From JAOAFX01 sp049700315 (GTDB lineage Bacteria > Hydrothermota > Tepidihabitantia > SM23-42 > JAOAFX01), in NCBI GenBank assembly GCA_049700315.1, contig JBNAVN010000059.1:1-13711 (forward strand): a stretch of 13,711 nucleotides of DNA, in the 5' to 3' direction. The translations under genes and the position numbers were made by a program. The notes under the pieces were generated by a model. It ran no database searches. It saw only the letters and a list, made by a program, of their open reading frames with translations, and was not told where the DNA came from. Below, piece after piece: positions 6,622-12,506 of the stretch. Each line of letters begins with the position of its first letter. Position 1 is the stretch's first letter.

Positions 6622-7125
6622 TTAGAATTTCTTGAATTTGCTATTAGGCGCACCGCAGACCGGACAGTATTCTGGTGGTTTACCGATATGAGTAAATCCA
6701 CAGATGGGGCAGATGTAGATTTCTTTTATATCAATGTCTTTACCTTTTTCCGAGTTGGATTTTGCATCAGTGTACATTCTCATATGAATCTTTTCTGCCT
6801 CAAGGGCATAATGGGTTGATTGCTCTGCACCCTTTTCATTCTGAAATTTTGCCGTGTTGTTAAAAACCGGATACATCTCTTCAACCTCATAGGTTTCACC
6901 ATCAATGCCGGTTTGAAGATTATCAGGGGTCTTTTTTATTATACCTAAGTTACGGGCATGGTTCGTAGCATGAACCTGTTCAGCATAGGCGATCGCCTTA
7001 AAAAGTCTTGCAATATTCGGCATACCTTCTTTTTCTGCAATTTCGCTGAAGATTAAATATTTCATATGTGCCATTGATTCACCGGCAAATGCCTCTAATA
7101 AAGCCTTTTCAGTCATTTTTTTCAT
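6622..7125 (-). CDS. rbr: Rubrerythrin
   Basis: Reduces hydrogen peroxide to water in anaerobes, taking electrons through rubredoxin-like iron. The diiron four-helix domain covers about 1-130. Visible ligands are E16 (FAGES), E49 with H52 (AEQVH), a glutamate at 82 or 83 and E111 with H114 (EAEKIH). The C-terminal rubredoxin-type domain has CPICG (C139, C142) and CPVCG (C154, C157), and is complete. At 167 residues it is at the short end of the family. The ATG at 7123-7125 has CGGAGG at 7131-7136. It lies after superoxide reductase, which produces its substrate, so the pair forms a superoxide-to-water route. The 1-nt junction to korA suggests that ferredoxin reduced by that enzyme could feed it (inference). 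Confidence 0.97.
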   Translation of the reverse strand: MKKMTEKALLEAFAGESMAHMKYLIFSEIAEKEGMPNIARLFKAIAYAEQVHATNHARNLGIIKKTPDNLQTGIDGETYEVEEMYPVFNNTAKFQNEKGAEQSTHYALEAEKIHMRMYTDAKSNSEKGKDIDIKEIYICPICGFTHIGKPPEYCPVCGAPNSKFKKF

Positions 7126-7164
7126 TTTTGCCTCCGTTGGTTATCCAACCATTAATAATTTTTT

Positions 7165-7184
7165 CGTCCATCTAAAGATGGACG
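7165..7184. repeat. Intergenic palindrome, 9-bp stem (sor-rbr gap)
   Basis: CGTCCATCT-AA-AGATGGACG is a perfect 9-bp inverted repeat with a 2-base centre, followed by CTGC. It is a member of the CGTCC/GGACG family (see 7717-7736, 8226-8245, 13205-13224, 13236-13255). On the transcribed strand it is followed by A residues, not T, so it is not a standard terminator. Confidence 0.85.
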
Positions 7185-7238
7185 CTGCATTTATTATTCA
7201 TTTTTGTTTTCTTATGAGCATACAGATTTGCAGAGAAA

Positions 7239-7631
7239 CTATCCAATCTTTATCTCTTGTGAATTCTGCCATAAGCCATGGATATTACAATAAGAGAAGG
7301 CGATTATTGTGCCAGATTTTTCAGTCTTGAATACAAGCGTGGCTTCAGGATGGGTATAGACCGTGCTCGTGTTTGGACCATTTGTAGATGCACCATGTGC
7401 TAAAAATTCAAATTTGCCAACCTGATAAGGGAATTTTTCACCTTCAGGATGAAAATAGACATCAATCCAGGCAATATGGTGTTCAGTTGTATTCGGATGG
7501 GCAATCTCTTTGCCGACGCTAACTGTGACCTTAAAGTTTTCACCTTTTTTTATCTTCGCCGGAACTTCAATCACCGGCGTATGTTTTTCTTTTTTCCAGT
7601 CACCGGACTGGAATAGATTTGTTATATCCAT
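7239..7631 (-). CDS. Superoxide reductase, one-iron (neelaredoxin) type
   Basis: Reduces superoxide to hydrogen peroxide without making oxygen, in the cytoplasm. All catalytic-iron ligands can be placed: H17 in the EKHTPVI motif, H45 (AHPN), H51 or H52 (EHHIAW), and C115 and H118 in YCNIHG. The mobile E15-K16 pair, which helps guide superoxide and gates the iron, is also kept. At 130 residues it lacks the N-terminal desulforedoxin domain of desulfoferrodoxin. That domain is encoded separately at 8252-8380 in the same run of genes. The ATG has AGGAGG at 7636-7641, 4 nt away. It precedes rubrerythrin, which would remove its product. A 124-bp gap upstream holds an intergenic palindrome and I see no convincing promoter there, so read-through from the perR promoter is likely. 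Confidence 0.96.
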   Translation of the reverse strand: MDITNLFQSGDWKKEKHTPVIEVPAKIKKGENFKVTVSVGKEIAHPNTTEHHIAWIDVYFHPEGEKFPYQVGKFEFLAHGASTNGPNTSTVYTHPEATLVFKTEKSGTIIAFSYCNIHGLWQNSQEIKIG

Positions 7632-7670
7632 AATACCTCCTATTTTTAATTCAACAAAATACTTATTTTT

Positions 7671-7755
7671 GGTTCCATCCGTTATTGAGTGACGTATCAG
7701 ACGGACAAATTCTACTCGTCCTAATAAATTCGGACACTACGAAAAACATGGAACC
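7671..7755. repeat. 85-bp intergenic element with 8-bp inverted ends
   Basis: The gap between arsC and superoxide reductase is bounded by GGTTCCAT (7671-7678) and ATGGAACC (7748-7755), perfect inverted copies. Between them lies the palindrome at 7717-7736. An 8-bp match across such a short distance can occur by chance, so its reality as one mobile unit is uncertain. It carries no coding capacity. Confidence 0.35.
7717..7736. repeat. Intergenic palindrome, degenerate 9-bp stem (arsC-sor gap)
   Basis: CGTCCTAAT-AA-ATTCGGACA has the same 9+2+9 layout as its relatives, with two mismatches (7717/7736 and 7722/7731), followed directly by CTAC. It is a decayed copy of the one at 8226-8245. Confidence 0.7.
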
Positions 7756-8187
7756 TCATAAGTTTTCTTTATCTATTTCATTTAGCCAATTTAATATTTT
7801 TCCCTTTATCTGGTCGCGAACCTTCCGAAACATATTCAATTTTTCTTCTTCACTGCCTGTAGCCTTTGCCGGGTCATTAAAGGGCCAGTGTAATCTTACT
7901 GCTATACCAGGAAATACAGGACATTTCTCTCGTGCATCATCGCAGACCGTGATAATATAACCAAAGTGTTCTTTCACTAATTCACCAGCGGATTTAGATT
8001 TTTGATTTGAAATATCTATACCGACCTCTTTCATTATCTGTATCGCCATAGGATGGACTTCTTTTGGCTCTATGCCTGCGCTATAAACATCAAATTTATC
8101 ACCGGCAAGATTTCGGAGTAGTCCTTCAGCCATCTGGCTTCGGGCAGAATTATGGTAACAAAGGAACAGGACCTTAGGTTTTCTCAT
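7756..8187 (-). CDS. arsC: Thioredoxin-type arsenate reductase (low-MW phosphatase fold)
   Basis: Reduces arsenate to arsenite using an internal cysteine relay. The phosphatase loop is CYHNSAR (C10 to R16), and the relay cysteines are C82 and C89 in VCDDAREKC. I chose the ATG at 8187: a GGAG at 8195-8198 lies 7 nt before it, and it gives cysteines 10, 82 and 89, exactly the numbering of the classical Gram-positive enzymes. An upstream GTG at 8208 adds only seven residues. It therefore depends on thioredoxin or glutaredoxin for reduction, and a Grx and a disulfide reductase are encoded upstream. No arsenite exporter or ArsR is in the window. A role as a protein tyrosine phosphatase is a lesser possibility. 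Confidence 0.92.
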   Translation of the reverse strand: MRKPKVLFLCYHNSARSQMAEGLLRNLAGDKFDVYSAGIEPKEVHPMAIQIMKEVGIDISNQKSKSAGELVKEHFGYIITVCDDAREKCPVFPGIAVRLHWPFNDPAKATGSEEEKLNMFRKVRDQIKGKILNWLNEIDKENL

Positions 8188-8225
8188 ATTTTCGCTCCAT
8201 AACATCACATTTTATGACCCTTACT

Positions 8226-8245
8226 CGTCCGAATAAATTCGGACG
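8226..8245. repeat. Intergenic palindrome, perfect 9-bp stem (dx-arsC gap)
   Basis: CGTCCGAAT-AA-ATTCGGACG, followed by CTAC. It is the cleanest copy of the family with CGTCC/GGACG arms and a TAAA centre. It lies 7-26 bp after the desulforedoxin stop codon, and no T-run follows on the transcribed strand. Confidence 0.9.
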
Positions 8246-8251
8246 CTACAT

Positions 8252-8380
8252 TTAACCGTTGATGAGTGTCATTGGTTGGCCGCAGCATACCAATTCTCCA
8301 CCGCCAACCTCTTTTACCTCAACAACATTACCACATATTTCACATTTAAAGACCTGACCTACTTTGGTCACATTAGGCAT
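8252..8380 (-). CDS. Desulforedoxin (stand-alone N-terminal domain of desulfoferrodoxin)
   Basis: A 42-residue iron protein that should bind one Fe through four cysteines: C13 and C16 (KCEICG) and the adjacent pair C32-C33 (VCCGQPM). This is the desulforedoxin pattern, in which the last two ligands touch. It matches the N-terminal domain of desulfoferrodoxin in length and sequence (FKCEICGNVVEV). The start is the ATG at 8378-8380 with AAGGAGG at 8386-8392, 5 nt away. A longer frame opening with GTG at 8479 would add 33 low-complexity residues and I reject it. The superoxide reductase catalytic half is encoded two genes downstream, so electron transfer between the two is the natural role. It is translated from the perR message. 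Confidence 0.92.
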   Translation of the reverse strand: MPNVTKVGQVFKCEICGNVVEVKEVGGGELVCCGQPMTLING

Positions 8381-8404
8381 TTTTACCTCCTTTGGTTGGT
8401 TTTT

Positions 8405-8422
8405 CTGGTCTGTCTGGTCTGT
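8405..8422. repeat. 9-bp tandem duplication in the perR-dx gap
   Basis: CTGGTCTGT occurs twice in a row (8405-8413 and 8414-8422) in the 95-bp gap between the perR stop and the desulforedoxin start. It may be a slippage-prone spacer. No function is evident. Confidence 0.7.
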
Positions 8423-8475
8423 TTGGTTCTTTCCAAGCATAGCGATACTGCGAATCCTGACTTCTTTTCCCTTTT

Positions 8476-8967
8476 TCACCTCTTTTCTCCCTTCTTTTCC
8501 CTTCTTATCCCCTTATTTTTGAGCCATTTAGCCCTCTTCTCAGCACATTTCTTGCATATTCCCTTAAAATATCCATGTATCTCTTCAATTTTATGGCCAT
8601 CAATACTTCTCTTCTTTTCATTTTCCAGAGGGCATTTGATATGAATATCGTAGATGGTATGGCAGTTATCGCAATAAAAATGATGATGGGGAGATATGTC
8701 TGGGTCATAGTGAATATCCATTCCAGTTATCGTCAGAGCCTGAAGCATTTTCTTTCCAACCATAGTATTGATAGTATTGTAAACTGTGGTCATTGAAATT
8801 ACAGGCAATTCATCTTTAAGTTCGTTATAAATCATTTCAACGCTTGGATGTCTGTAACGGAACTTATAAAGACTTTCAAGAATTCTTATCCTTTGATAAG
8901 TTGGTCTCAATCCAACCCTTTTAAGGATTTCTTTTATTTGTTTCAAACTTGAAATTGTTTCAATCAT
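8476..8967 (-). CDS. perR: PerR-type peroxide-sensing Fur-family repressor
   Basis: A DNA-binding repressor that senses peroxide by iron-catalysed oxidation of a histidine. The winged-helix domain is about 1-85 and the dimerisation domain about 86-150. Every residue of the B. subtilis PerR regulatory site is found at a constant offset of +3: H40, D88, H94, H96 and D107 (equivalent to H37, D85, H91, H93, D104). The aspartate at 107 is the PerR mark, since Fur has glutamate there. The structural zinc site is C99, C102, C138 and C141. The C-terminal 20 residues are a basic tail. The gene has no Shine-Dalgarno site; its ATG sits at the expected transcription start of the promoter at 8974-9001 and inside the PerR box, so it is probably leaderless and self-repressed. 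It heads the desulforedoxin, arsenate reductase, SOR and rubrerythrin run. Confidence 0.93.
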   Translation of the reverse strand: MIETISSLKQIKEILKRVGLRPTYQRIRILESLYKFRYRHPSVEMIYNELKDELPVISMTTVYNTINTMVGKKMLQALTITGMDIHYDPDISPHHHFYCDNCHTIYDIHIKCPLENEKKRSIDGHKIEEIHGYFKGICKKCAEKRAKWLKNKGIRREKKGEKR

Positions 8968-8980
8968 ATAATAATTATAA
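8966..8980 (-). promoter_or_regulatory. PerR box (operator)
   Basis: On the minus strand the sequence reads TTATAATTATTATAT. It matches the B. subtilis PerR consensus TTATAATNATTATAA at every position but the last. It covers the whole -10 element and the first two bases of the perR start codon, so bound PerR would block its own promoter and the downstream defence genes. Confidence 0.85.
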
Positions 8981-9001
8981 TCAATTTTTAGACAATGTCA
9001 A
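8974..9001 (-). promoter_or_regulatory. Sigma-70 promoter of perR
   Basis: The minus strand has a perfect TTGACA (9001-8996), a 16-bp spacer and a perfect TATAAT (8979-8974). Start of transcription is expected about 7 bases past the -10, which is 8967, the A of the perR ATG. No ribosome site precedes that ATG, which supports a leaderless mRNA. Confidence 0.85.
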
Positions 9002-9027
9002 GGGGTAAAATGTTTATCAGGCGAACA

Positions 9028-9537
9028 CTATAAAAATTTCTCAAATCTATCTTTCTTTGCCTTACATATCGGGCAGACTTCAGGTGGCGATGCGCGGGCG
9101 CAGAGATAGCCACAGACCTTACAGCGCCATATCGGATAGGGGAGGGCTTCGGCTATTTTTTGTCCAGCATTCTTTGACTTTTTTCTCTGTTCCTCAGTCG
9201 ATCTCCTTTCAGGTATGGATTGAAGTTTCATCTCACCCTTTAAGATTTTTTCTGAAACATAGAGTCCGCAATAACAGGCACCATATTCTAAGATATCAGC
9301 ATCTCTATAATCGCAAGGACATATTATATCTAAATCGTCTTCTTTCTTACCTGATGCAAGACGACAGGGGCAGGCTTGATACCCATACCTTTTTTGATTG
9401 ATGACTAAAGATTTTACGAGTTGTTTTGTAAATTCAACATCGGGATTCAAGTGATAACCACCTGCCTCTGCTTCTTTATATAGTTTTTCGTAGAGTCCAT
9501 CAACTTCATCATTAACAATGCCTCTGCTATCAGTCAT
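9028..9537 (-). CDS. Ferredoxin-thioredoxin-reductase catalytic chain fused to rubredoxin
   Basis: A disulfide reductase that uses a [4Fe-4S] cluster next to a redox-active cysteine pair. Residues about 10-110 carry the six cysteines of the FTR beta chain: CPC (C56, C58), CPC (C73, C75) and CYC (C88, C90). By family rule C58 and C90 form the active disulfide and the other four bind the cluster. A charged linker (110-130) leads to a rubredoxin domain with CKVCG (C139, C142) and CPICK (C155, C158), close in sequence to that of rubrerythrin. A similar fusion is known from methanogens as ferredoxin:disulfide reductase. No FTR alpha chain is present. The ATG has GGAGG at 9544-9548. The -10-like TATAAT (9574-9569) lacks a partner -35. 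It follows the glutaredoxin by 66 bp. Likely targets are the nearby glutaredoxin, arsenate reductase or peroxiredoxin. Confidence 0.95.
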   Translation of the reverse strand: MTDSRGIVNDEVDGLYEKLYKEAEAGGYHLNPDVEFTKQLVKSLVINQKRYGYQACPCRLASGKKEDDLDIICPCDYRDADILEYGACYCGLYVSEKILKGEMKLQSIPERRSTEEQRKKSKNAGQKIAEALPYPIWRCKVCGYLCARASPPEVCPICKAKKDRFEKFL

Positions 9538-9603
9538 ACTGAACCTCCAGGTTAGTTCTCCGGGGGTTATTATAAAATTCTTACGGATTAACTCCGCTGG
9601 TTG

Positions 9604-9888
9604 TTATTTTAATAAATCTTTTATTTCCTTTTCTTTAAAACCGATTATACACTTGCTATCATCAATTACAAGTGTCGGGAATGAAAGACTCGGATTCCAT
9701 TTTTCAATCTCCTTTTTGATTCTCTCTTTTTCTTCACCTTCAAGCAAATCAACATCAATATATGAATACTCAACACCGAGTTCATTCAAGAGATTTTTCG
9801 TCTTTCTGCACCAGATACAGGTGCTTAAGGCATAAAGCAATATTCCCCCCTTTTTTTTGCCAGGATTATGTTTTGTATAATTGTCCAA
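9604..9888 (-). CDS. Glutaredoxin-like thiol-disulfide protein
   Basis: A thioredoxin-fold protein with a CxxC active site (C24-I-W-C27), the cis-proline motif FPTLVI and a C-terminal GF(K/x)E segment typical of glutaredoxin-like proteins in anaerobes and archaea. I chose the TTG start at 9888 because AGGGGG (9894-9899) lies 5 nt before it. A TTG at 9906 in frame adds only six residues. It gives a 94-residue protein whose first 15 residues are polar and precede the first strand. It sits just upstream of the disulfide reductase-rubredoxin gene (66-bp gap), its probable reductant. It may reduce arsenate reductase, peroxiredoxin or protein disulfides. There is no signal peptide, so it is cytoplasmic. 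Confidence 0.93.
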   Translation of the reverse strand: MDNYTKHNPGKKKGGILLYALSTCIWCRKTKNLLNELGVEYSYIDVDLLEGEEKERIKKEIEKWNPSLSFPTLVIDDSKCIIGFKEKEIKDLLK

Positions 9889-9921
9889 TTTAACCCCCTG
9901 TATCAAACATCATTAATTTAC

Positions 9922-9980
9922 GCAAGGCTGAAGCCTTGCCCTACAAATATCAATAATGTAGGGCAACCATTCAGGTTCGC
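9922..9980. repeat. Paired facing palindromes (GTAGGGC/GCCCTAC ends)
   Basis: A perfect 8-bp stem GCAAGGCT-GA-AGCCTTGC (9922-9939) is followed by CCTAC. After 13 bases a second, less perfect copy lies in opposite orientation, beginning GTAGGGCAACC (9958-9968) and ending GGTTCGC (9974-9980). The first copy shares its stem with the 42-bp array at 1-140, almost 10 kb away. The pair lies between the YHS gene and the glutaredoxin gene. Confidence 0.85.
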
Positions 9981-9988
9981 ATAATATC

Positions 9989-10153
9989 TTACCCTTTTTC
10001 TTCTTCCAGTTCTTTCAAATACTTCTCTGGATTTTCTTCAAATGCCTTTTTGCATCCAGGGGCACAGAAATAATATTTCTTGCCCTTATATTCAGTCATC
10101 CATTTTGCGGTCTTCTCAGAGACCAGCATTTTGCAGACCGGATCTGTTGCCAT
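9989..10153 (-). CDS. YHS-domain metal-binding protein (54 aa)
   Basis: Found by translating the gap between glutaredoxin and the copper ATPase. The ATG at 10151-10153 has AGGAGG at 10159-10164, 5 nt away, and the stop is TAA at 9989-9991. The protein opens with DPVCKMLV (4-11) and has YYFCAPGCKKAF (27-38) and NPEKY (41-45). This is a complete YHS domain with cysteines C7, C30 and C34, followed by an acidic tail. YHS domains occur at the ends of copper and heavy-metal ATPases and as small stand-alone proteins beside them, where they bind copper or other soft metals. The copper exporter gene lies 133 bp upstream on the same strand, so delivery or sensing of Cu(I) is the likely role. Confidence 0.9.
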   Translation of the reverse strand: MATDPVCKMLVSEKTAKWMTEYKGKKYYFCAPGCKKAFEENPEKYLKELEEEKG

Positions 10154-10174
10154 AAATACCTCCTATCTTTTTAT

Positions 10175-10197
10175 AAATCCCAAGTATCAAATCCCAA
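10175..10197. repeat. Short direct repeat AAATCCCAA
   Basis: AAATCCCAA occurs at 10175-10183 and 10189-10197, with looser echoes (CAAATTCCA, CCAAATTA) to about 10220. It is a low-complexity intergenic repeat between the YHS and copper ATPase genes. No role is evident. Confidence 0.6.
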
Positions 10198-10240
10198 ACA
10201 AATTCCAGTTACCAAATTATTATTGAAAAAACAATCCACA

Positions 10241-10260
10241 AAAAATGAGAATCCATTCTC
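10241..10260 (-). terminator. Possible weak terminator after the copper ATPase
   Basis: On the minus strand GAGAATGGATTCTC (10260-10247), able to form a 5-bp stem with a TGGA loop, is followed by ATTTTTT. It starts 27 bp past the copper ATPase stop. The stem is short and AT-rich, so read-through to the YHS gene is likely. Confidence 0.35.
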
Positions 10261-10286
10261 TTAGCCAGCATCCCAACCCAAACCCA

Positions 10287-12503
10287 TCAACCATCTTTTA
10301 TGACCTGCGGAATATATCTCTTCAACATCAGTGAAAGACTCACCACCGTTACTGAGCTCATTGCCATTGCAAGTCCGGCAAATTCAGGTTTTAAGCCAAT
10401 CCTGAAGAATGGATAAAGCACACCCGCTGCAACCGGAATAAGAATAATATTATAGAAAAATGCCCAGAACAGATTCTGTTTTATCCTTGAGATTACTTTT
10501 CTGCCCAATTGTATTCCAGCAACCGCATCAATGATTTCCCCTTTTACAAGCACAATATCACCACTTTCAATTGCAATATCTGTACCACTGCCAATTGCAA
10601 TACCCAGGTCTGCCTGTGCGAGTGCTGGTGCATCGTTTATTCCATCACCAACAAATGCTACAATTTCACCATTTTTTTGTAGTTTTTTTACTATCTCTGC
10701 CTTATCCTGAGGATAGACATTGGCAATTATTTCTTCAATACCTATTGCTTTACCAACAATCTTTGCGGATTCAAGATTGTCACCTGTGACCATTATCGGT
10801 TTTATCCTTATTTTTTTTATCTCTTCAATTGCAGACCTGGTTGTTGACTTCAGGGTATCAGCAATGCCAATTGCACCGATGAGATAATTATTCAAAGAAA
10901 CTAATACCACACTTGCCCCCTGTTTTTCAAGTTGTGCGATTTGTGCTTCCTGATTTTGGGTGAATGCGACATTATTTTCCAACATAAAGTTTTTATTTCC
11001 AATGAACACATGTTTATCATCAATAGTTGCCTTAACCCCTCTTCCCTCAATCGTTTCAAAATCTTTGCAATCAATCAATTCAATGCCATCTGAAAGTGCC
11101 TTTTCAACGATTGCCTCGGCAAGCGGATGGATTGAATTTTTCTCAATGCTTGCTGCAATCTTCATCACTTCTTTTTCATTTTTATCAAAAACCATTACTT
11201 TTACAACCTCTGGTTTACCTGAAGTCAAAGTTCCGGTCTTATCCAAGACCATTGTGTTTATCTTTTCTGAAACTTCAAGTGCATCACCATTCTTTATAAG
11301 AATCCCAAGCTCAGCACCCCGGCCTATACCCACAGTTATTGCAGTAGGTGTAGCAAGTCCCAATGCACAGGGACAGGCAATCACAAGCACCGAGATAAGA
11401 GTTGTCAGGGCAAAGTGAAGACTTGTTCCAAAGGCAAAATACCAGAGGCAGAATGAGATTATGGCAATACCTAGAACAACCGGAATAAAATAGTTCACCA
11501 CCCTGTCCGCAAGTTTCTGAACCGGTGGTTTTGAAGTCTGCGCTTCCTGAATCAATTTGATTATCTGGGCAAGGAGTGTATCCTTACCAACCTTTGTTGC
11601 TCTAAATTTCAAAACACTGTTTTTATTTATCGTTCCACCAATTACTTTATCACCTGTTTTCTTCAAAACCGGCAATGGTTCACCAGTAACCATAGATTCA
11701 TCAACCAGACTCATTCCTTCAATCACTTCACCATCTGTCGGTATCCTCTGACCTGGCTTACACATAACTACATCTCCAACAGAGAGGTCCTGAATAGGTA
11801 TTTCTATTTCATCTCCATTCCGAATTACTGTTGCACTTTTTGGTTGTAATCCCATCAATTTTTTAATTGCTTCTGAGGTCTTTCCTTTTGCATTTGTCTC
11901 AAGATACCTTCCCAGGGTCAAAAATGTTGCAAGGAGGATTGCAGTTTCATAAAAGAGGAATTCGCGGTTTAGTATTATATTGAAAGTTCCCATAACACTG
12001 GCAATGAATGCAACTCCAATTCCCATTGAATACATCACATCCATATTCAAATTTTTGTTTTTTAGTGCCTTAAAACCAGCGATGAAGATAGGATAAACAA
12101 GATAAATGAATACGGGCGTTGAAATAATAAATAACAAAATATGGATAGGAAATTCTATATGATGCAGAGGGAGATACATAAGAACCATAAGTGGGATACC
12201 AGCAATAAATCCAATGATAATCCGCAATCTCATTTTCTTTAAACTTTCAGTTCTATATTTTTCAGCAAGTTCACCTGTAGTATCATCAGCGGTTCCCAGA
12301 TACTCATAACCCGCATCTTCAATTGCTGATTTTAAATCCTTTATTGAAACCTTCTGTGGTTCGTATGTTATATGTGCTTCTTCAGTAGAAAGGTTTACAA
12401 CGACATCAATTGTGCCATCAAGTTTTTTCAATGATTTTTCAACCGTGCTCACACAGGTGGCGCAATGCATTCCACCAACTTTTACAGTTTTTTTCTCGGG
12501 CAT
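10287..12503 (-). CDS. copA: Cu(I)-exporting P1B-type ATPase
   Basis: Pumps Cu(I) (or Ag+) out of the cytoplasm using ATP. It has one N-terminal HMA domain with GMHCATC (C14, C17), then about eight membrane helices. Motifs are TGE (273-275, actuator), CPC (377-379, transport site), DKTGT (phosphorylated D421), the H459-P460 pair of the nucleotide domain and GDGINDAP (619-626). Helix 7 carries Y684-N685 and helix 8 carries M713-x-x-S716-S717, the residues that mark Cu(I) specificity. At 738 residues it is complete. The ATG starts 3 nt after the DsrE-like stop and has no clear ribosome site, so it is probably translated by coupling. Downstream is the YHS protein. No CsoR or CueR operator is visible. 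Copper export fits the other thiol and iron-sulfur protection genes here. Confidence 0.97.
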   Translation of the reverse strand: MPEKKTVKVGGMHCATCVSTVEKSLKKLDGTIDVVVNLSTEEAHITYEPQKVSIKDLKSAIEDAGYEYLGTADDTTGELAEKYRTESLKKMRLRIIIGFIAGIPLMVLMYLPLHHIEFPIHILLFIISTPVFIYLVYPIFIAGFKALKNKNLNMDVMYSMGIGVAFIASVMGTFNIILNREFLFYETAILLATFLTLGRYLETNAKGKTSEAIKKLMGLQPKSATVIRNGDEIEIPIQDLSVGDVVMCKPGQRIPTDGEVIEGMSLVDESMVTGEPLPVLKKTGDKVIGGTINKNSVLKFRATKVGKDTLLAQIIKLIQEAQTSKPPVQKLADRVVNYFIPVVLGIAIISFCLWYFAFGTSLHFALTTLISVLVIACPCALGLATPTAITVGIGRGAELGILIKNGDALEVSEKINTMVLDKTGTLTSGKPEVVKVMVFDKNEKEVMKIAASIEKNSIHPLAEAIVEKALSDGIELIDCKDFETIEGRGVKATIDDKHVFIGNKNFMLENNVAFTQNQEAQIAQLEKQGASVVLVSLNNYLIGAIGIADTLKSTTRSAIEEIKKIRIKPIMVTGDNLESAKIVGKAIGIEEIIANVYPQDKAEIVKKLQKNGEIVAFVGDGINDAPALAQADLGIAIGSGTDIAIESGDIVLVKGEIIDAVAGIQLGRKVISRIKQNLFWAFFYNIILIPVAAGVLYPFFRIGLKPEFAGLAMAMSSVTVVSLSLMLKRYIPQVIKDG

Positions 12504-12506
12504 TTT

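Noticed and set aside
6621..6701. korA starting at 6701 with 27 extra residues
   Set aside because: This would overlap rubrerythrin by 80 nt, and the extra residues are unlike the family. The ATG at 6620 gives the expected N-terminus.
7137..7150. Hairpin (GGTT-ATCC-AACC) just before the rubrerythrin ribosome site
   Set aside because: A four-base stem is too short to claim as a regulatory structure.
7165..8245. Palindromes in the sor-rbr, arsC-sor and dx-arsC gaps as rho-independent terminators
   Set aside because: None is followed by a T-run on the transcribed strand, and the 2-base centre is tight. They recur with a conserved flank, which fits a repeat family better.
8381..8479. Longer desulforedoxin frame from a GTG at 8479
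   Set aside because: The added 33 residues are low-complexity and rich in Gln, Asp and Lys, and an ideal ribosome site sits before the ATG at 8380. Coupling to perR through the GTGA overlap remains a remote option.
8476..8967. Iron-responsive Fur or zinc-responsive Zur
   Set aside because: All five PerR regulatory ligands are present at a constant offset, including Asp107, and the promoter carries a PerR-type box.
9565..9580. Second PerR box before the disulfide reductase-rubredoxin gene
   Set aside because: Only one half (TTATAAT) matches and the other half is C-rich. At most it is a -10 element.
10287..12503. Zinc/cadmium specificity for the P-type ATPase
   Set aside because: The CPC, YN and MxxSS residues of helices 6 to 8 match Cu(I) pumps, not the Zn/Cd group.
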